Below are positions 7,827 to 16,159 of a stretch of 49,473 nt of DNA, piece by piece. The notes below the pieces were generated by a model. The model saw nothing but the letters and a program-made list of their open reading frames with translations, made no database searches and was not told where the DNA came from. The position numbers and the translations under genes are program-made. Origin of the DNA: Acidobacteriota bacterium (GTDB lineage Bacteria > Acidobacteriota > UBA6911 > RPQK01 > JADFOI01). Where the stretch lies: contig JADFOI010000006.1 of assembly GCA_022562935.1 (NCBI GenBank), forward strand, positions 1-49,473, given 5' to 3'. Within the stretch, counting starts at the first letter, position 1. Every line of letters starts with the position of its first letter.

Positions 7827-9585
7827 GCGCTTCCTCCTGTTCCTTTTCAATTTTCCTGCGGAGGGTCTCTTTTTTGACCAGCAACTCATCGATCCTATGG
7901 GAATTCGAGTTCTCCTTTTCCTCCGCTTTGATTTCCTCCTGCAGTTGACGGCTGAGGCGCTCATGCCTCTTTCGTCTGAGGGCCTGGACGCTGCTTCTGA
8001 TGATTTCCTCTGACAAAGGAAAATCGGTCGATCGCAGAGCCATTTCCTCGATGAGATGTCGATCCGTTTCCTCGCTGATTTGCTGTCTCAGATGGATGGT
8101 CGTGATTTCCGTGGCTTGCTCTTTGAGCTGAAAGATGCCCTGGAAGATCTTTTCGGTTCGCAAACCTTCAAAGAGTTCCGGTTCCAGCTGCTCGAAGGTG
8201 CTGGCAGCCCATTTTTCCTCCAGCATGGCCACCAGTAAGGTGTTTTCAGCCGGCGTGCCCTGCTCGACCGGGACGGAATAGTCGAACCGGGGGGTCTCCC
8301 TTTTCCGACTGGGCATTTTTCTCATTTCCAACAGGATCAGACTCTCATCAAGCTGCAGTCGAGAAGCGATGCGGGTGACATACTCCGCCCTTTCGATGGG
8401 ATTGGGAATTTTGACCAGATAGGGCAGGATATGCGAGACGACCTCCTGCTTTCCCTTGGGGCTAAAGGCATCTCGTTGTTGACTCATGAACTGGGACAGA
8501 ACGAAGTCCAGGTAAGACTGTGAGGATTTGAGTTTTTCCCGGTAGGCCTCAGTCCCCTGTTTTCGAAGGAAGACGTCCGGGTCTTCACCGGTGGGAAGTT
8601 GTAGGACATTCACCCGGAAGCCCTGCTCCAGGAACAAGTCAATGGAGCGCAGCGTAGCTGCTGTTCCTGCTGAATCGGGATCGTAATTGGTGACCACGTT
8701 ACGGCTATAACGACCCAAAACCTTGACCTGATTTTCCGTCAAGCTGGTACCCAGGGAAGCGACGACATTACGGATCCCGAAGTGAAACGGGATGATGCAG
8801 TCAAAGTAGCCCTCCACGATGATGGCGAAGTCGCGCTTTCGGATCTCGTTGCGGGTCAAATCCAGCGGGTAAAGATTACGGCTTTTGCTGTAGAGTGGCG
8901 TATCCGGGGAATTCAGATATTTAGGGATGCCATCTCCCAGGATTCGTCCTCCAAAGGCGATGGTTTTCCCTGAGAGATTATGGATGGGAAACATGATACG
9001 GTTGCGGAAGTTGTCGTAGTACCCGCCGGAATTTCCTTCTTTAATCAGACCACAGGCCAGCACATCTTCGACATCAAAACCCTGACTTGTGAGTTCCTGC
9101 AGGAGGTGTTGTCCTGCAGGAGCATAGCCGATGGAGAACTGATGGATCGTCTCTTGGGTAATTTGGCGGGCCTTGAGATAGGCGAGTGCGTCTTTCTTTC
9201 CTTCCAGGCGCCGGGAGAAAAAATGGGCGGCAATTTCCAGTATCTTCAAGAGTCGCTGGCGGCGTACACTCTCGGCTTCACTCCTTTTCGTAGATTGGGG
9301 CAGGGGAATGCCCTGGTTTTCAGCCAGTTGGTGGATGGACTCAGGGAAGGTCAGATTTTCCATCAGCATGATGAACTTAAAGACGTCTCCCCCCACTCCG
9401 CATCCAAAACATTTGAAGATCTGCTTGGCCTCGCTGACCGTAAAGGAAGGGGTTTTCTCAGTGTGAAAAGGACAGAGAGCCCCGTAATCCTTGCCTTTCT
9501 TTTGCAAACGAACGTATCCGCTCACTAAATTTACGATGCTGATATCGTTGCGGACCTGATCAATGAAGGTGTCGTCGAATCTCAT
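7801..9585 (-). CDS. dnaG: DNA primase
   Basis: A 594-residue primase that makes RNA primers at the replication fork. The CHC2 zinc finger has Cys38, His41, Cys59 and Cys62 (CPFHTEKTPSF...FKCFGCGVGGD). The catalytic core and TOPRIM domain show IIVEGYFD and NYDPDSAG, the acidic metal-binding sites. The C-terminal region is helical and charged, as expected for the helicase-binding part. It starts three bases after the larB stop, so it is probably the last gene of rpsO-pnp-larB-dnaG. The usual rpoD neighbour is absent. Confidence 0.95.
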   Translation of the reverse strand: MRFDDTFIDQVRNDISIVNLVSGYVRLQKKGKDYGALCPFHTEKTPSFTVSEAKQIFKCFGCGVGGDVFKFIMLMENLTFPESIHQLAENQGIPLPQSTKRSEAESVRRQRLLKILEIAAHFFSRRLEGKKDALAYLKARQITQETIHQFSIGYAPAGQHLLQELTSQGFDVEDVLACGLIKEGNSGGYYDNFRNRIMFPIHNLSGKTIAFGGRILGDGIPKYLNSPDTPLYSKSRNLYPLDLTRNEIRKRDFAIIVEGYFDCIIPFHFGIRNVVASLGTSLTENQVKVLGRYSRNVVTNYDPDSAGTAATLRSIDLFLEQGFRVNVLQLPTGEDPDVFLRKQGTEAYREKLKSSQSYLDFVLSQFMSQQRDAFSPKGKQEVVSHILPYLVKIPNPIERAEYVTRIASRLQLDESLILLEMRKMPSRKRETPRFDYSVPVEQGTPAENTLLVAMLEEKWAASTFEQLEPELFEGLRTEKIFQGIFQLKEQATEITTIHLRQQISEETDRHLIEEMALRSTDFPLSEEIIRSSVQALRRKRHERLSRQLQEEIKAEEKENSNSHRIDELLVKKETLRRKIEKEQEEALTSSRRLP

Positions 9586-9588
9586 TCG

Positions 9589-10356
9589 CTATGGGTCTGT
9601 GGTCTGCGGCCTGCGGCGATTGATCAAACTGGCTAGATAGCCCGCCCCGAAGCCATTGTCGATATTGACTGCCGCCACGTTGGCCGAGCAACTGTTGAGC
9701 ATCCCCAGCAGGGCCGCCAGGCCTCCAAAGGAGGCTCCATAGCCGATGCTGGTGGGAACGGCGATAATGGGAAGATCGACCAGGCCCCCCACCACGCTGG
9801 GTAAGGCTCCCTCCATGCCAGCCACCACGATGGCGACCGTGCACGATTGAAGAACTTCTCGCTGAGCCAGGATCCTGTGCAATCCGGCCACGCCCACGTC
9901 GTAACTGTGGACAACTTCGTTCCCCATGAATTGAGCGGTCACCAGTGCTTCTTCAGCTACGGGGATGTCGGCAGTACCGGCGCTAAAGACGCCTATTTTA
10001 CCTCTTCCTTCCGGGGGTGGCTCAGGGTTGATGGTCACCGCCTGGCAATGGGGGTGGTACTCGCAGAATTCGTAGCGGGGTTGCAACTTTTCAAAAACCT
10101 CCAAGCCGGCGGAGGTGATGAGAATGTTCGGATTCTTGCTGAGGGAAGCCGCTGTAATTTCTATGATTTGCTGGGTGGTTTTTCCCCTTCCGAAGATGAC
10201 TTCGGAAACACCGTGGCGCAGACTGCGATGGTGGTCCACCTTGGCAAATCCAAGGTCCTGGTAGGGTAGATCCTTCAGGAACGAGAGGATCTGCTCCTCA
10301 TCAATCCTTCCAGCCTTGAAATCCTGGAGCGTCCTTTTCAGACCTTGTGGGGTCAT
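9589..10356 (-). CDS. larB: Nickel pincer cofactor biosynthesis protein LarB (PurE-like)
   Basis: A 255-residue protein of the LarB family, which carboxylates and hydrolyses nicotinic acid adenine dinucleotide in synthesis of the nickel-pincer nucleotide cofactor of lactate racemase-type enzymes. Recognisable family stretches are DHHRSLRHGVSEVIFGRGKT near the N-terminus, the PurE-like SAGTADIPVAEEA, YDVGVAGLHRIL, VAGMEGALPSVVGGL, and VPTSIGYGASFGGLAALLGMLNSC near the end. No larA, larC or larE is seen in this window, so partners must lie elsewhere. It sits between pnp and dnaG. Confidence 0.92.
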   Translation of the reverse strand: MTPQGLKRTLQDFKAGRIDEEQILSFLKDLPYQDLGFAKVDHHRSLRHGVSEVIFGRGKTTQQIIEITAASLSKNPNILITSAGLEVFEKLQPRYEFCEYHPHCQAVTINPEPPPEGRGKIGVFSAGTADIPVAEEALVTAQFMGNEVVHSYDVGVAGLHRILAQREVLQSCTVAIVVAGMEGALPSVVGGLVDLPIIAVPTSIGYGASFGGLAALLGMLNSCSANVAAVNIDNGFGAGYLASLINRRRPQTTDP

Positions 10357-10382
10357 CTCCCCTAAGATAGTCTAATCAGGTC

Positions 10383-12473
10383 TTAGCTTCCACCCTCTTC
10401 TTGGAGAACCGCTCGCCGACTGAGTCTGATTTTACCCTGATCATCCACGTTGAGCACTTTGACCAGGATCTTATCCCCCATCCGGACCTCTGTCCGGATG
10501 TCGCGAATGTGCTCCTCGGAAATTTCAGAAATATGCAACAGCCCTTCGGTCCGAGGTAAAATCTCTACAAAAGCACCGAAATCCACTACCTTCTTCACTT
10601 TCCCCATATAGTTCTTGCCAATCTCAGCAGTGGCAGTGAGTTCTTTGATGAGCTCTATCGCTTTCTTGGCAGCCTCTCCGCTAGAGGAAGCAATCTTGAT
10701 GGTGCCGTCATCCTCAATGTCGATTTTGACTCCGGTTTCTTCAATGATGCTCCGGATCATCTTGCCTCCGGGCCCAACCACCGCACCGATTTTGGAAACC
10801 GGGATGTTCATGGTAGTGATTTTGGGAGCAAAGCTGGAGATGTCGGAACGAGGTTTGGCAATCGTCTCCGCCATCTTTTCCAGAATGTGCAAACGGCCCT
10901 CTTTGGCCTGGGCCAGCGTCTCGGCCAGAATTTTCCCCGTGACTCCTGTGATTTTGATGTCCATTTGCAGCGCCGTGATTCCGTCGACCGAACCCGCAAT
11001 CTTGAAGTCCATATCCCCGTAATGATCTTCAAAACCGGCAATGTCCGAGAGAATGGCGTAATCGTCGCCCTCTTTGACAAGGCCCATGGCAATTCCTGCG
11101 ATGGAGGTACTTATGGGAACTCCGGCATCCTGAAGAGCCAGGATGGCTCCACACACGGTGGCCATTGAAGAAGAACCGTTGGATTCGAGAATATCGGAAA
11201 CCACACGAATGGTGTATGGGAAATTCGACTCGTCGGGCAGTACCGTCGAGATGGCTCGTTCTGCCAGAACTCCATGCCCAATGGAGCGGCGAGAGGGACC
11301 ACGCAAAAAGGCCACTTCACCCACGCAAAAAGGCGGGAAATTATAGTGCAGCATAAAGGATTTGGAGGATTCTCCGGTAATGTCATCCAGGCGCTGCACA
11401 TCTTCACCCGTGCCCAGTGTGACCGTGACCAGGGCTTGAGTTTCCCCTCGGGTAAAGAGCGCCGAACCATGAGCTCTGGGCAGCAACGAGACCTCCCCGG
11501 AAATGGCTCGAATCTTGTTAAAAGCCCTTCCATCCAGGCGCTGCTTTTTCTCCAACAGCGCCCGCCGGAACAGTTTTTCCTTCAGCTGGTCGAACAAAGC
11601 CTTGACCTGAGCACCTTTCTCCTCGTCGTCTGCGGCAAGTTCTTCGACCAGTTCCTTACTGCAGGTTTTCATCTTCTGCTCGCTGGCCTTCTTGTTTTGA
11701 GTATGGAGGGCATCCTCAACGTTCGAGGTTGCCTTGTCCTCCACCCGTCGCGCCAGCTCAGGATCAAACGTTACCGGCTCAACCGTGCGTTTGGTAATGT
11801 CCAGACGGCTGCCTAATTCTTTGATGGAGTCGGTGATCCGGCGGACGGCCTGATGACCGTAGTCGATTGCCTCCACGATCTGTTCTTCCTGGACCTGGCG
11901 AGCCATCGCCTCCACCATAACAATGGCTTCCTGGGTTCCGACAACGATCATATTGAGGTCGCTGTTTTCTAACTGTGGATAGGTCGGATTGATCACGAAC
12001 TGATCATTGATGAGGCCCACACGCACGGCACCGATTGGATTCAGAAAGGGGATGTCGGAAAGGTACAGTGCAGCCGAGGCTCCGTTGATGGCGATGACAT
12101 CCGGGTTCACCTCGGGTTCGGCGGAAAGAACCATGGCAATGATTTGTGTTTCACAACGGAAGTGCTCTGGAAAGAGCGGGCGGACCGGACGATCGATTAA
12201 ACGGCAGGTCAGGATCTCCTTCTCCGTCGGTCTTCCCTCTCGTTTAAAAAAGCCTCCGGGGATTTTCCCGGCGGCGTAGTTATTTTCCCGGTAGTCACAG
12301 GTCAGGGGAAAAAACGAAAGTCCTTCCCTGGCTTCTGGATCAGAACATGCTGTCACTAAAACCGCCGTATCTCCGTAGCGAAGAAATGCAGCACCATGCG
12401 CTTGTTTTGCTACTTTACCAATCTCAATGGAGAGTTCGCGCTCTCCCAGAGAAAGGCTGACTGTTTCACTCAT
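10383..12473 (-). CDS. pnp: Polyribonucleotide nucleotidyltransferase (PNPase)
   Basis: A 696-residue 3'-5' phosphorolytic exoribonuclease. Two RNase PH domains flank a helical linker. The first shows YGDTAVLVTACSDP and NYAAGKIPGGFFKREGRPTEKE; the second shows GETQALVTVTLGTGEDVQ and GPSRRSIGHGVLAERA. A KH domain (VGPGGKMIRSIIEETG) and a C-terminal S1 domain (GKVKKVVDFGAFVEILPRTEGLLHISE) follow. The length and order are canonical. It follows rpsO, the widely conserved arrangement, across 170 bases that could hold an RNA processing site. Confidence 0.97.
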   Translation of the reverse strand: MSETVSLSLGERELSIEIGKVAKQAHGAAFLRYGDTAVLVTACSDPEAREGLSFFPLTCDYRENNYAAGKIPGGFFKREGRPTEKEILTCRLIDRPVRPLFPEHFRCETQIIAMVLSAEPEVNPDVIAINGASAALYLSDIPFLNPIGAVRVGLINDQFVINPTYPQLENSDLNMIVVGTQEAIVMVEAMARQVQEEQIVEAIDYGHQAVRRITDSIKELGSRLDITKRTVEPVTFDPELARRVEDKATSNVEDALHTQNKKASEQKMKTCSKELVEELAADDEEKGAQVKALFDQLKEKLFRRALLEKKQRLDGRAFNKIRAISGEVSLLPRAHGSALFTRGETQALVTVTLGTGEDVQRLDDITGESSKSFMLHYNFPPFCVGEVAFLRGPSRRSIGHGVLAERAISTVLPDESNFPYTIRVVSDILESNGSSSMATVCGAILALQDAGVPISTSIAGIAMGLVKEGDDYAILSDIAGFEDHYGDMDFKIAGSVDGITALQMDIKITGVTGKILAETLAQAKEGRLHILEKMAETIAKPRSDISSFAPKITTMNIPVSKIGAVVGPGGKMIRSIIEETGVKIDIEDDGTIKIASSSGEAAKKAIELIKELTATAEIGKNYMGKVKKVVDFGAFVEILPRTEGLLHISEISEEHIRDIRTEVRMGDKILVKVLNVDDQGKIRLSRRAVLQEEGGS

Positions 12474-12643
12474 TTCAGATTTATTCCTCCCACAAGAATT
12501 GATCTCGTCAAATTCTACCGATTTTTGGAAACTCGTTTGCCCAGAAGAAGACAGCTAATGTCTAGAAAAAAGAGGACCCTGCTTACTGACCCGCAAAGAA
12601 GGTGAGTCAGGCATCGCGACTTCTTTTCTTGCTGGGGTCAATC

Positions 12644-12913
12644 TTATTTGCGGATTCCCAACCGCTCGATGAGTCCCTTGTAGCGGCTGAACTCCGTTCT
12701 CTTCAAGTAATCCAGCAGACGCCGGCGTTGACCCACCATTTTGAGCAGGCCGCGGCGAGAGGAGTGGTCCTTTTGATGGGTTTTCAAGTGTCCCGTCAAG
12801 TATTGGATTCGCTCAGTCAGTATGGCAACCTGCACTTCGGGCGAACCCGTATCCTTGTCGTGCAGTTGGTAGTCTGAGACGATCTCACCCTTCTTCTCTT
12901 TGACTAAGACCAT
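12644..12913 (-). CDS. rpsO: 30S ribosomal protein S15
   Basis: An 89-residue, highly basic S15. It shows the family signature segments [36 protein letters not shown] and [11 protein letters not shown]15 binds the 16S rRNA central domain. The start at 12913 is preceded on the minus strand by AAGGG. It is upstream of pnp on the same strand. Translational autoregulation of rpsO is known in other bacteria, but no specific leader structure was identified here. Confidence 0.97.
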   Translation of the reverse strand: MVLVKEKKGEIVSDYQLHDKDTGSPEVQVAILTERIQYLTGHLKTHQKDHSSRRGLLKMVGQRRRLLDYLKRTEFSRYKGLIERLGIRK

Positions 12914-12991
12914 AGCTGAACCCTTATTCGACGCCGAAAGACAGCCAATCTAACAGAAAAATGCAATGAAGTAAATGCCTGGAAGCCCCGC

Positions 12992-13212
12992 TAGCGGGGC
13001 TTGTTCATAGGTTCTCGTTACGAAGCGGGGAAAACGCCGGCCTGACAAGGCTTGCGATGGAGGCCCCCGCAAACGTACTCTCTGCAGTACGCTGAGGAGA
13101 CCGGGGTCACCCGCAAGCGGGTCGGGGGTACCCGCTTGCGGGTCGCGCAGTCGGTGCAGCACGCCGGATGGTTTCGCTGCTGCAGTAGAGAATCTATGAA
13201 TAGTCCCCGCTA
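12992..13212. repeat. Family-1 inverted-repeat element, copy E
   Basis: The left arm TAGCGGGGCTTGTTCATAG (12992-13010) pairs with the right arm CTATGAATAGTCCCCGCTA (13194-13212). The interior contains two ACCCGCAAGCGGGT-type palindromes around 13108-13142 and the shared inner-boundary motif CTGCAGTAGAGAAT. The terminal CTA at 13210-13212 is, on the minus strand, the TAG stop codon of xerC. It fills most of the rpsO-xerC gap. Confidence 0.82.
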
Positions 13213-14118
13213 AAAAGCCTTGGGGTGAGTGGATCGGTAAACCCGCATCAGTTCTTTGATGGACAGATGGGTGTATTTTTGAGTCGTAGAGAGATTCTCA
13301 TGCCCAAGCAATTCCTGAATGCAACGAAGATCAGCCCCGTTATTAAGCAGGTGAGTGGCAAAGGAGTGACGAAAAAGATGAGGGTGTACGTCCAGGAGCA
13401 AGGCGCTTTTTTTAATGTACTCCTTCAAGTTTCTCTCAACCGATCGAGCGGAGATCCGTGAGCCGCGAAGATTCAAAAAAAGCGCATTCGGTTCTGGAGC
13501 TGTTTTTTGGCGACGAAGCAAAGCCCCCCGTTTTTCCTTATAACGGCGAAGGGCCTGCTCAGCTTTTTTCCCGAATGGAACCAGCCGCTCTTTCTTACCC
13601 TTTCCGTACACTTTCGTGATTTGTTGTTCCAGCGAGAGGTCTTCCAGGTTGATTCTCACCAATTCACCGACCCGCAGCCCACTGGCGTAGAGCAGCTCCA
13701 GGATGGCCCGATCTCTTATTCCCCGGACGGTGCCGGAATCGGGCAGCTCCAAGATCGTTTCCACTTCCCGAATGGTGAGAAAGCGGGGCGTTCGCTCCGG
13801 TTGTCGAGGGCTGCGAACCAGACGGGCCGGATTGGAGGGAACTTTCCCTTCGCTGTACATATAGCGGAAGAAGGATCGGATGGCTGCCAGCTTGCGGGCA
13901 ATCGAAGTCTTGGCGTTTCCTTTCTGGTGCAGGTGCCCCAGAAAATCGCGAATACTGATGTGGTCGATCTGGCGGAGATGGAGGTGGGCGTCTTTCCCTC
14001 CTCGTGTCAGGTATTGACAAAATTCGAGAAGATCACTCCGGTAATTTCTCAGAGTATGAGCCGAGTAATTCCTTTGAAACTGGAGGTATTCTAAGAAAAA
14101 AACAATGTCTTCCTGCAT
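13210..14118 (-). CDS. xerC: Tyrosine recombinase XerC
   Basis: A 302-residue recombinase of XerC/XerD type, which resolves chromosome dimers at dif. The N-terminal SAM-like domain spans residues 1-90. The catalytic set is complete: Arg149 (SGLRVGEL), Lys near 173-176 (YGKGKKER), His247 and Arg250 (HLFRHSFATHLL), His273 (LGHENLSTTQ) and Tyr282 (KYTHL). The typical housekeeping length and lack of an arm-binding domain separate it from the integrase at 1800. The stop codon TAG is supplied by the outermost bases of a palindromic repeat, so only the last residues (HPKAF) may differ from the ancestral end. Confidence 0.92.
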   Translation of the reverse strand: MQEDIVFFLEYLQFQRNYSAHTLRNYRSDLLEFCQYLTRGGKDAHLHLRQIDHISIRDFLGHLHQKGNAKTSIARKLAAIRSFFRYMYSEGKVPSNPARLVRSPRQPERTPRFLTIREVETILELPDSGTVRGIRDRAILELLYASGLRVGELVRINLEDLSLEQQITKVYGKGKKERLVPFGKKAEQALRRYKEKRGALLRRQKTAPEPNALFLNLRGSRISARSVERNLKEYIKKSALLLDVHPHLFRHSFATHLLNNGADLRCIQELLGHENLSTTQKYTHLSIKELMRVYRSTHPKAF

Positions 14119-14249
14119 GGGTCAAATGATTATCCCATAGGCCAACCCACAGTTGGCGTCGCTCTAGCCGGGCTGACCATCCGCAACCCCTGACCTCTTG
14201 ACTGCGGCAGTGCTTGACTCCTCCTTGGCCATGGCTATGCGGAGAACTT

Positions 14250-14295
14250 AGTGTCTCGCTCCACAAACGTCATCGTCTTTATGGAACGAGGCACT
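14250..14295. repeat. Family-2 foldback element, minimal copy
   Basis: AGTGTCTCGCTCCACAAACG (14250-14269) faces CGTCTTTATGGAACGAGGCA (from 14274). The reverse complement of the right side begins AGTGCCTCGTTCCATAAA. It is a 46-bp end-to-end version of the element at 24980-25254 with no interior. It lies between xerC and the polyamine-synthase-like gene. Confidence 0.7.
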
Positions 14296-14354
14296 GAACA
14301 GAGAGCCGAAAGGGGCAATCCGATCTCTTGCTCCACCCCGTTCCCCGAGCTAAG

Positions 14355-16004
14355 ATGAGCTCATTGATGGTCAAGCAGGGGAGGCCAGACAAAAGAGTAA
14401 AGACCCGCAGCTCAGCTGCTCGGGGCGGTGGGGGAGCCTTGCCAAGCGGCGGATTGGCCAGCCCCTTCGATCGAACCCTCCTCTATCTGGCCGTATTCCT
14501 AACCGGTGCCGCCATCATGATGATCGAGGTGTTGGGAACGCGCATCCTCGGACCGTTTTACGGCGTCAGCCTGTTCGTCTGGTCATCCCTGATCTCGGTT
14601 ACGCTGATCGCCCTGGCACTGGGTTACTACCTGGGTGGGATCGCGGCGGACCGGGCCAAGCGTTTCCAACTGTCCCACGGCATCGCTCTGGCCGCACTGT
14701 CGACGGCACTGATTCCCGTATTCAAGACTTCGGTTCTACTCCAGACCAACGTCTTGGGCGTCCGCGCTGGGGCGTTCTGCAGCGCCTTGCTGCTCTTTTC
14801 CGTTCCCCTCACGCTGCTGGCCATGGTCGGGCCCCGTGTCATCAAGCTGTGTACGAGCCGACTGGAGAGTGTGGGCCGGTCTTCAGGCTCGGTCTATGCT
14901 TTTAGCACCGTCGGCGGTGTCCTGGGCACGCTGGTGCTGGGATTCTTTCTTCTGCCCATGATGGGGACGCGTACCATTCTCTATGGAGTGAGCGTCGGGT
15001 TGCTCGTTTTGGCGGCAGTGCTGGCGCTCCACGAGCGGGCCAGAATGAACACATTGGGCTTACTCGTCCTCCCATTCGTCTCCATTGGAATCGTAGGGAT
15101 TTTGGTCTTCTTCGGGGGAGAGCGGTTGCCGACCACGTCCGGTTTCACGACGGTCTATGAAGCCCAGAGCATCTACGGCAGGGTTCGGGTCGTCGATGAG
15201 AGTGAGCGCCATTTACGCTGGCTTCTGTCCGATTCTTCGACTATCGGCGCCATCGATCTGAGGACGGGGGAACCCGAATTTCCCTATCTGTACATTCTAG
15301 AAGCGCTCCCCCGCTTTCATCCGCAGGGACGAAGCGCGTTGCTCATCGGTCTGGGCGCCGGGCTACTCCCCAAGCTTCTGGGCAGGTACGGGATTGAAAC
15401 CGATTCGATCGAAATCGATCCGGAGGTTGCACGGGCCGCCAGGGACTACTTCGGTTTCAATCAGACCGGCCGGCTAATCCTGGGGGACGCACGCTACGAA
15501 GTTCGGCGTCTCAAGAAGAAGTACGACTTCATCATTCATGATTGCTTCAGCCGCGGTGTGGTTCCCGCCCACCTGCTGAGCGTGGAGATGCTCGAGGACC
15601 TGCGCTCGCTTCTCAACGACGGTGGAGTGCTGGCCCTGAACTTCTACGGCTATGCAGAAGGCGAGCGAGCGCTGCCGGCAGCCGCGGTAGCTAAGACGAT
15701 TGAAGCGGTCTTTCCGTTTCACCGGGTCTTTGTCTCGGCACTCCAAACAGAGTTGACGGATCACGTCTTCTTTGCCTCCACAAGGCCGCTCCTCTTAAAA
15801 GCCGATGAAGTGGACATTCCCCCCTCCCCGCTTGGAAAGTTGATGCTGGACAACCTGTTGAGATACGAGCACAAGATCAGCAACGACCAAGGATTCGTGA
15901 TCACCGATGATTTCAATCCGCTGGAAAGCATGCAGGTGAGAAAAGCGGAGATCTACCGGCACCAGTTGCTCTCGGATATCAGCGCCGATCTGCTGGCCCG
16001 CTGA
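14355..16004 (+). CDS. Membrane-fused spermidine-synthase-like protein
   Basis: About 549 residues. The N-terminal half has several hydrophobic segments from LLYLAVFLTGAAIMMIEVLGTRILGPFYG onward, the typical start of membrane-fused spermidine-synthase-like proteins. The C-terminal half is a Rossmann methyltransferase-type domain with the SAM-binding loop LLIGLGAGLLPKLLG, acidic SIEIDPEVARAA, LGDARYEVRRL and DFIIHDCFSRG. It may transfer an aminopropyl or methyl group, but the substrate is unknown. ATG 14355 was preferred to the TTG at 14328. Codons look more GC-rich than in neighbouring genes, so acquisition is possible. Confidence 0.82.
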   Translation: MSSLMVKQGRPDKRVKTRSSAARGGGGALPSGGLASPFDRTLLYLAVFLTGAAIMMIEVLGTRILGPFYGVSLFVWSSLISVTLIALALGYYLGGIAADRAKRFQLSHGIALAALSTALIPVFKTSVLLQTNVLGVRAGAFCSALLLFSVPLTLLAMVGPRVIKLCTSRLESVGRSSGSVYAFSTVGGVLGTLVLGFFLLPMMGTRTILYGVSVGLLVLAAVLALHERARMNTLGLLVLPFVSIGIVGILVFFGGERLPTTSGFTTVYEAQSIYGRVRVVDESERHLRWLLSDSSTIGAIDLRTGEPEFPYLYILEALPRFHPQGRSALLIGLGAGLLPKLLGRYGIETDSIEIDPEVARAARDYFGFNQTGRLILGDARYEVRRLKKKYDFIIHDCFSRGVVPAHLLSVEMLEDLRSLLNDGGVLALNFYGYAEGERALPAAAVAKTIEAVFPFHRVFVSALQTELTDHVFFASTRPLLLKADEVDIPPSPLGKLMLDNLLRYEHKISNDQGFVITDDFNPLESMQVRKAEIYRHQLLSDISADLLAR

Positions 16005-16063
16005 AGAAGGAGAAACAACTGCCGTTTGAAGCGATAAGATCCAGTTGCATGGAGGAATAAAAC

Positions 16064-16096
16064 GGGAGAGTGCAGGGACTGTCCCCAAACTCTCCC
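16064..16096. repeat. Nested palindrome between genes
   Basis: GGGAGAGT (16064-16071) pairs with ACTCTCCC (16089-16096). The loop itself contains GGGA-CTG-TCCC. No T-run follows, so it is a repeat or transcript-stabilising hairpin rather than a clear terminator. It sits between the polyamine-synthase-like gene and the hydrolase. Confidence 0.55.
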
Positions 16097-16159
16097 ATAG
16101 CCTTTAATCCCCTGTCGTTCTAGAATTTTCTGTTCCATCTCAAAGGAGGTAGCACCGAG

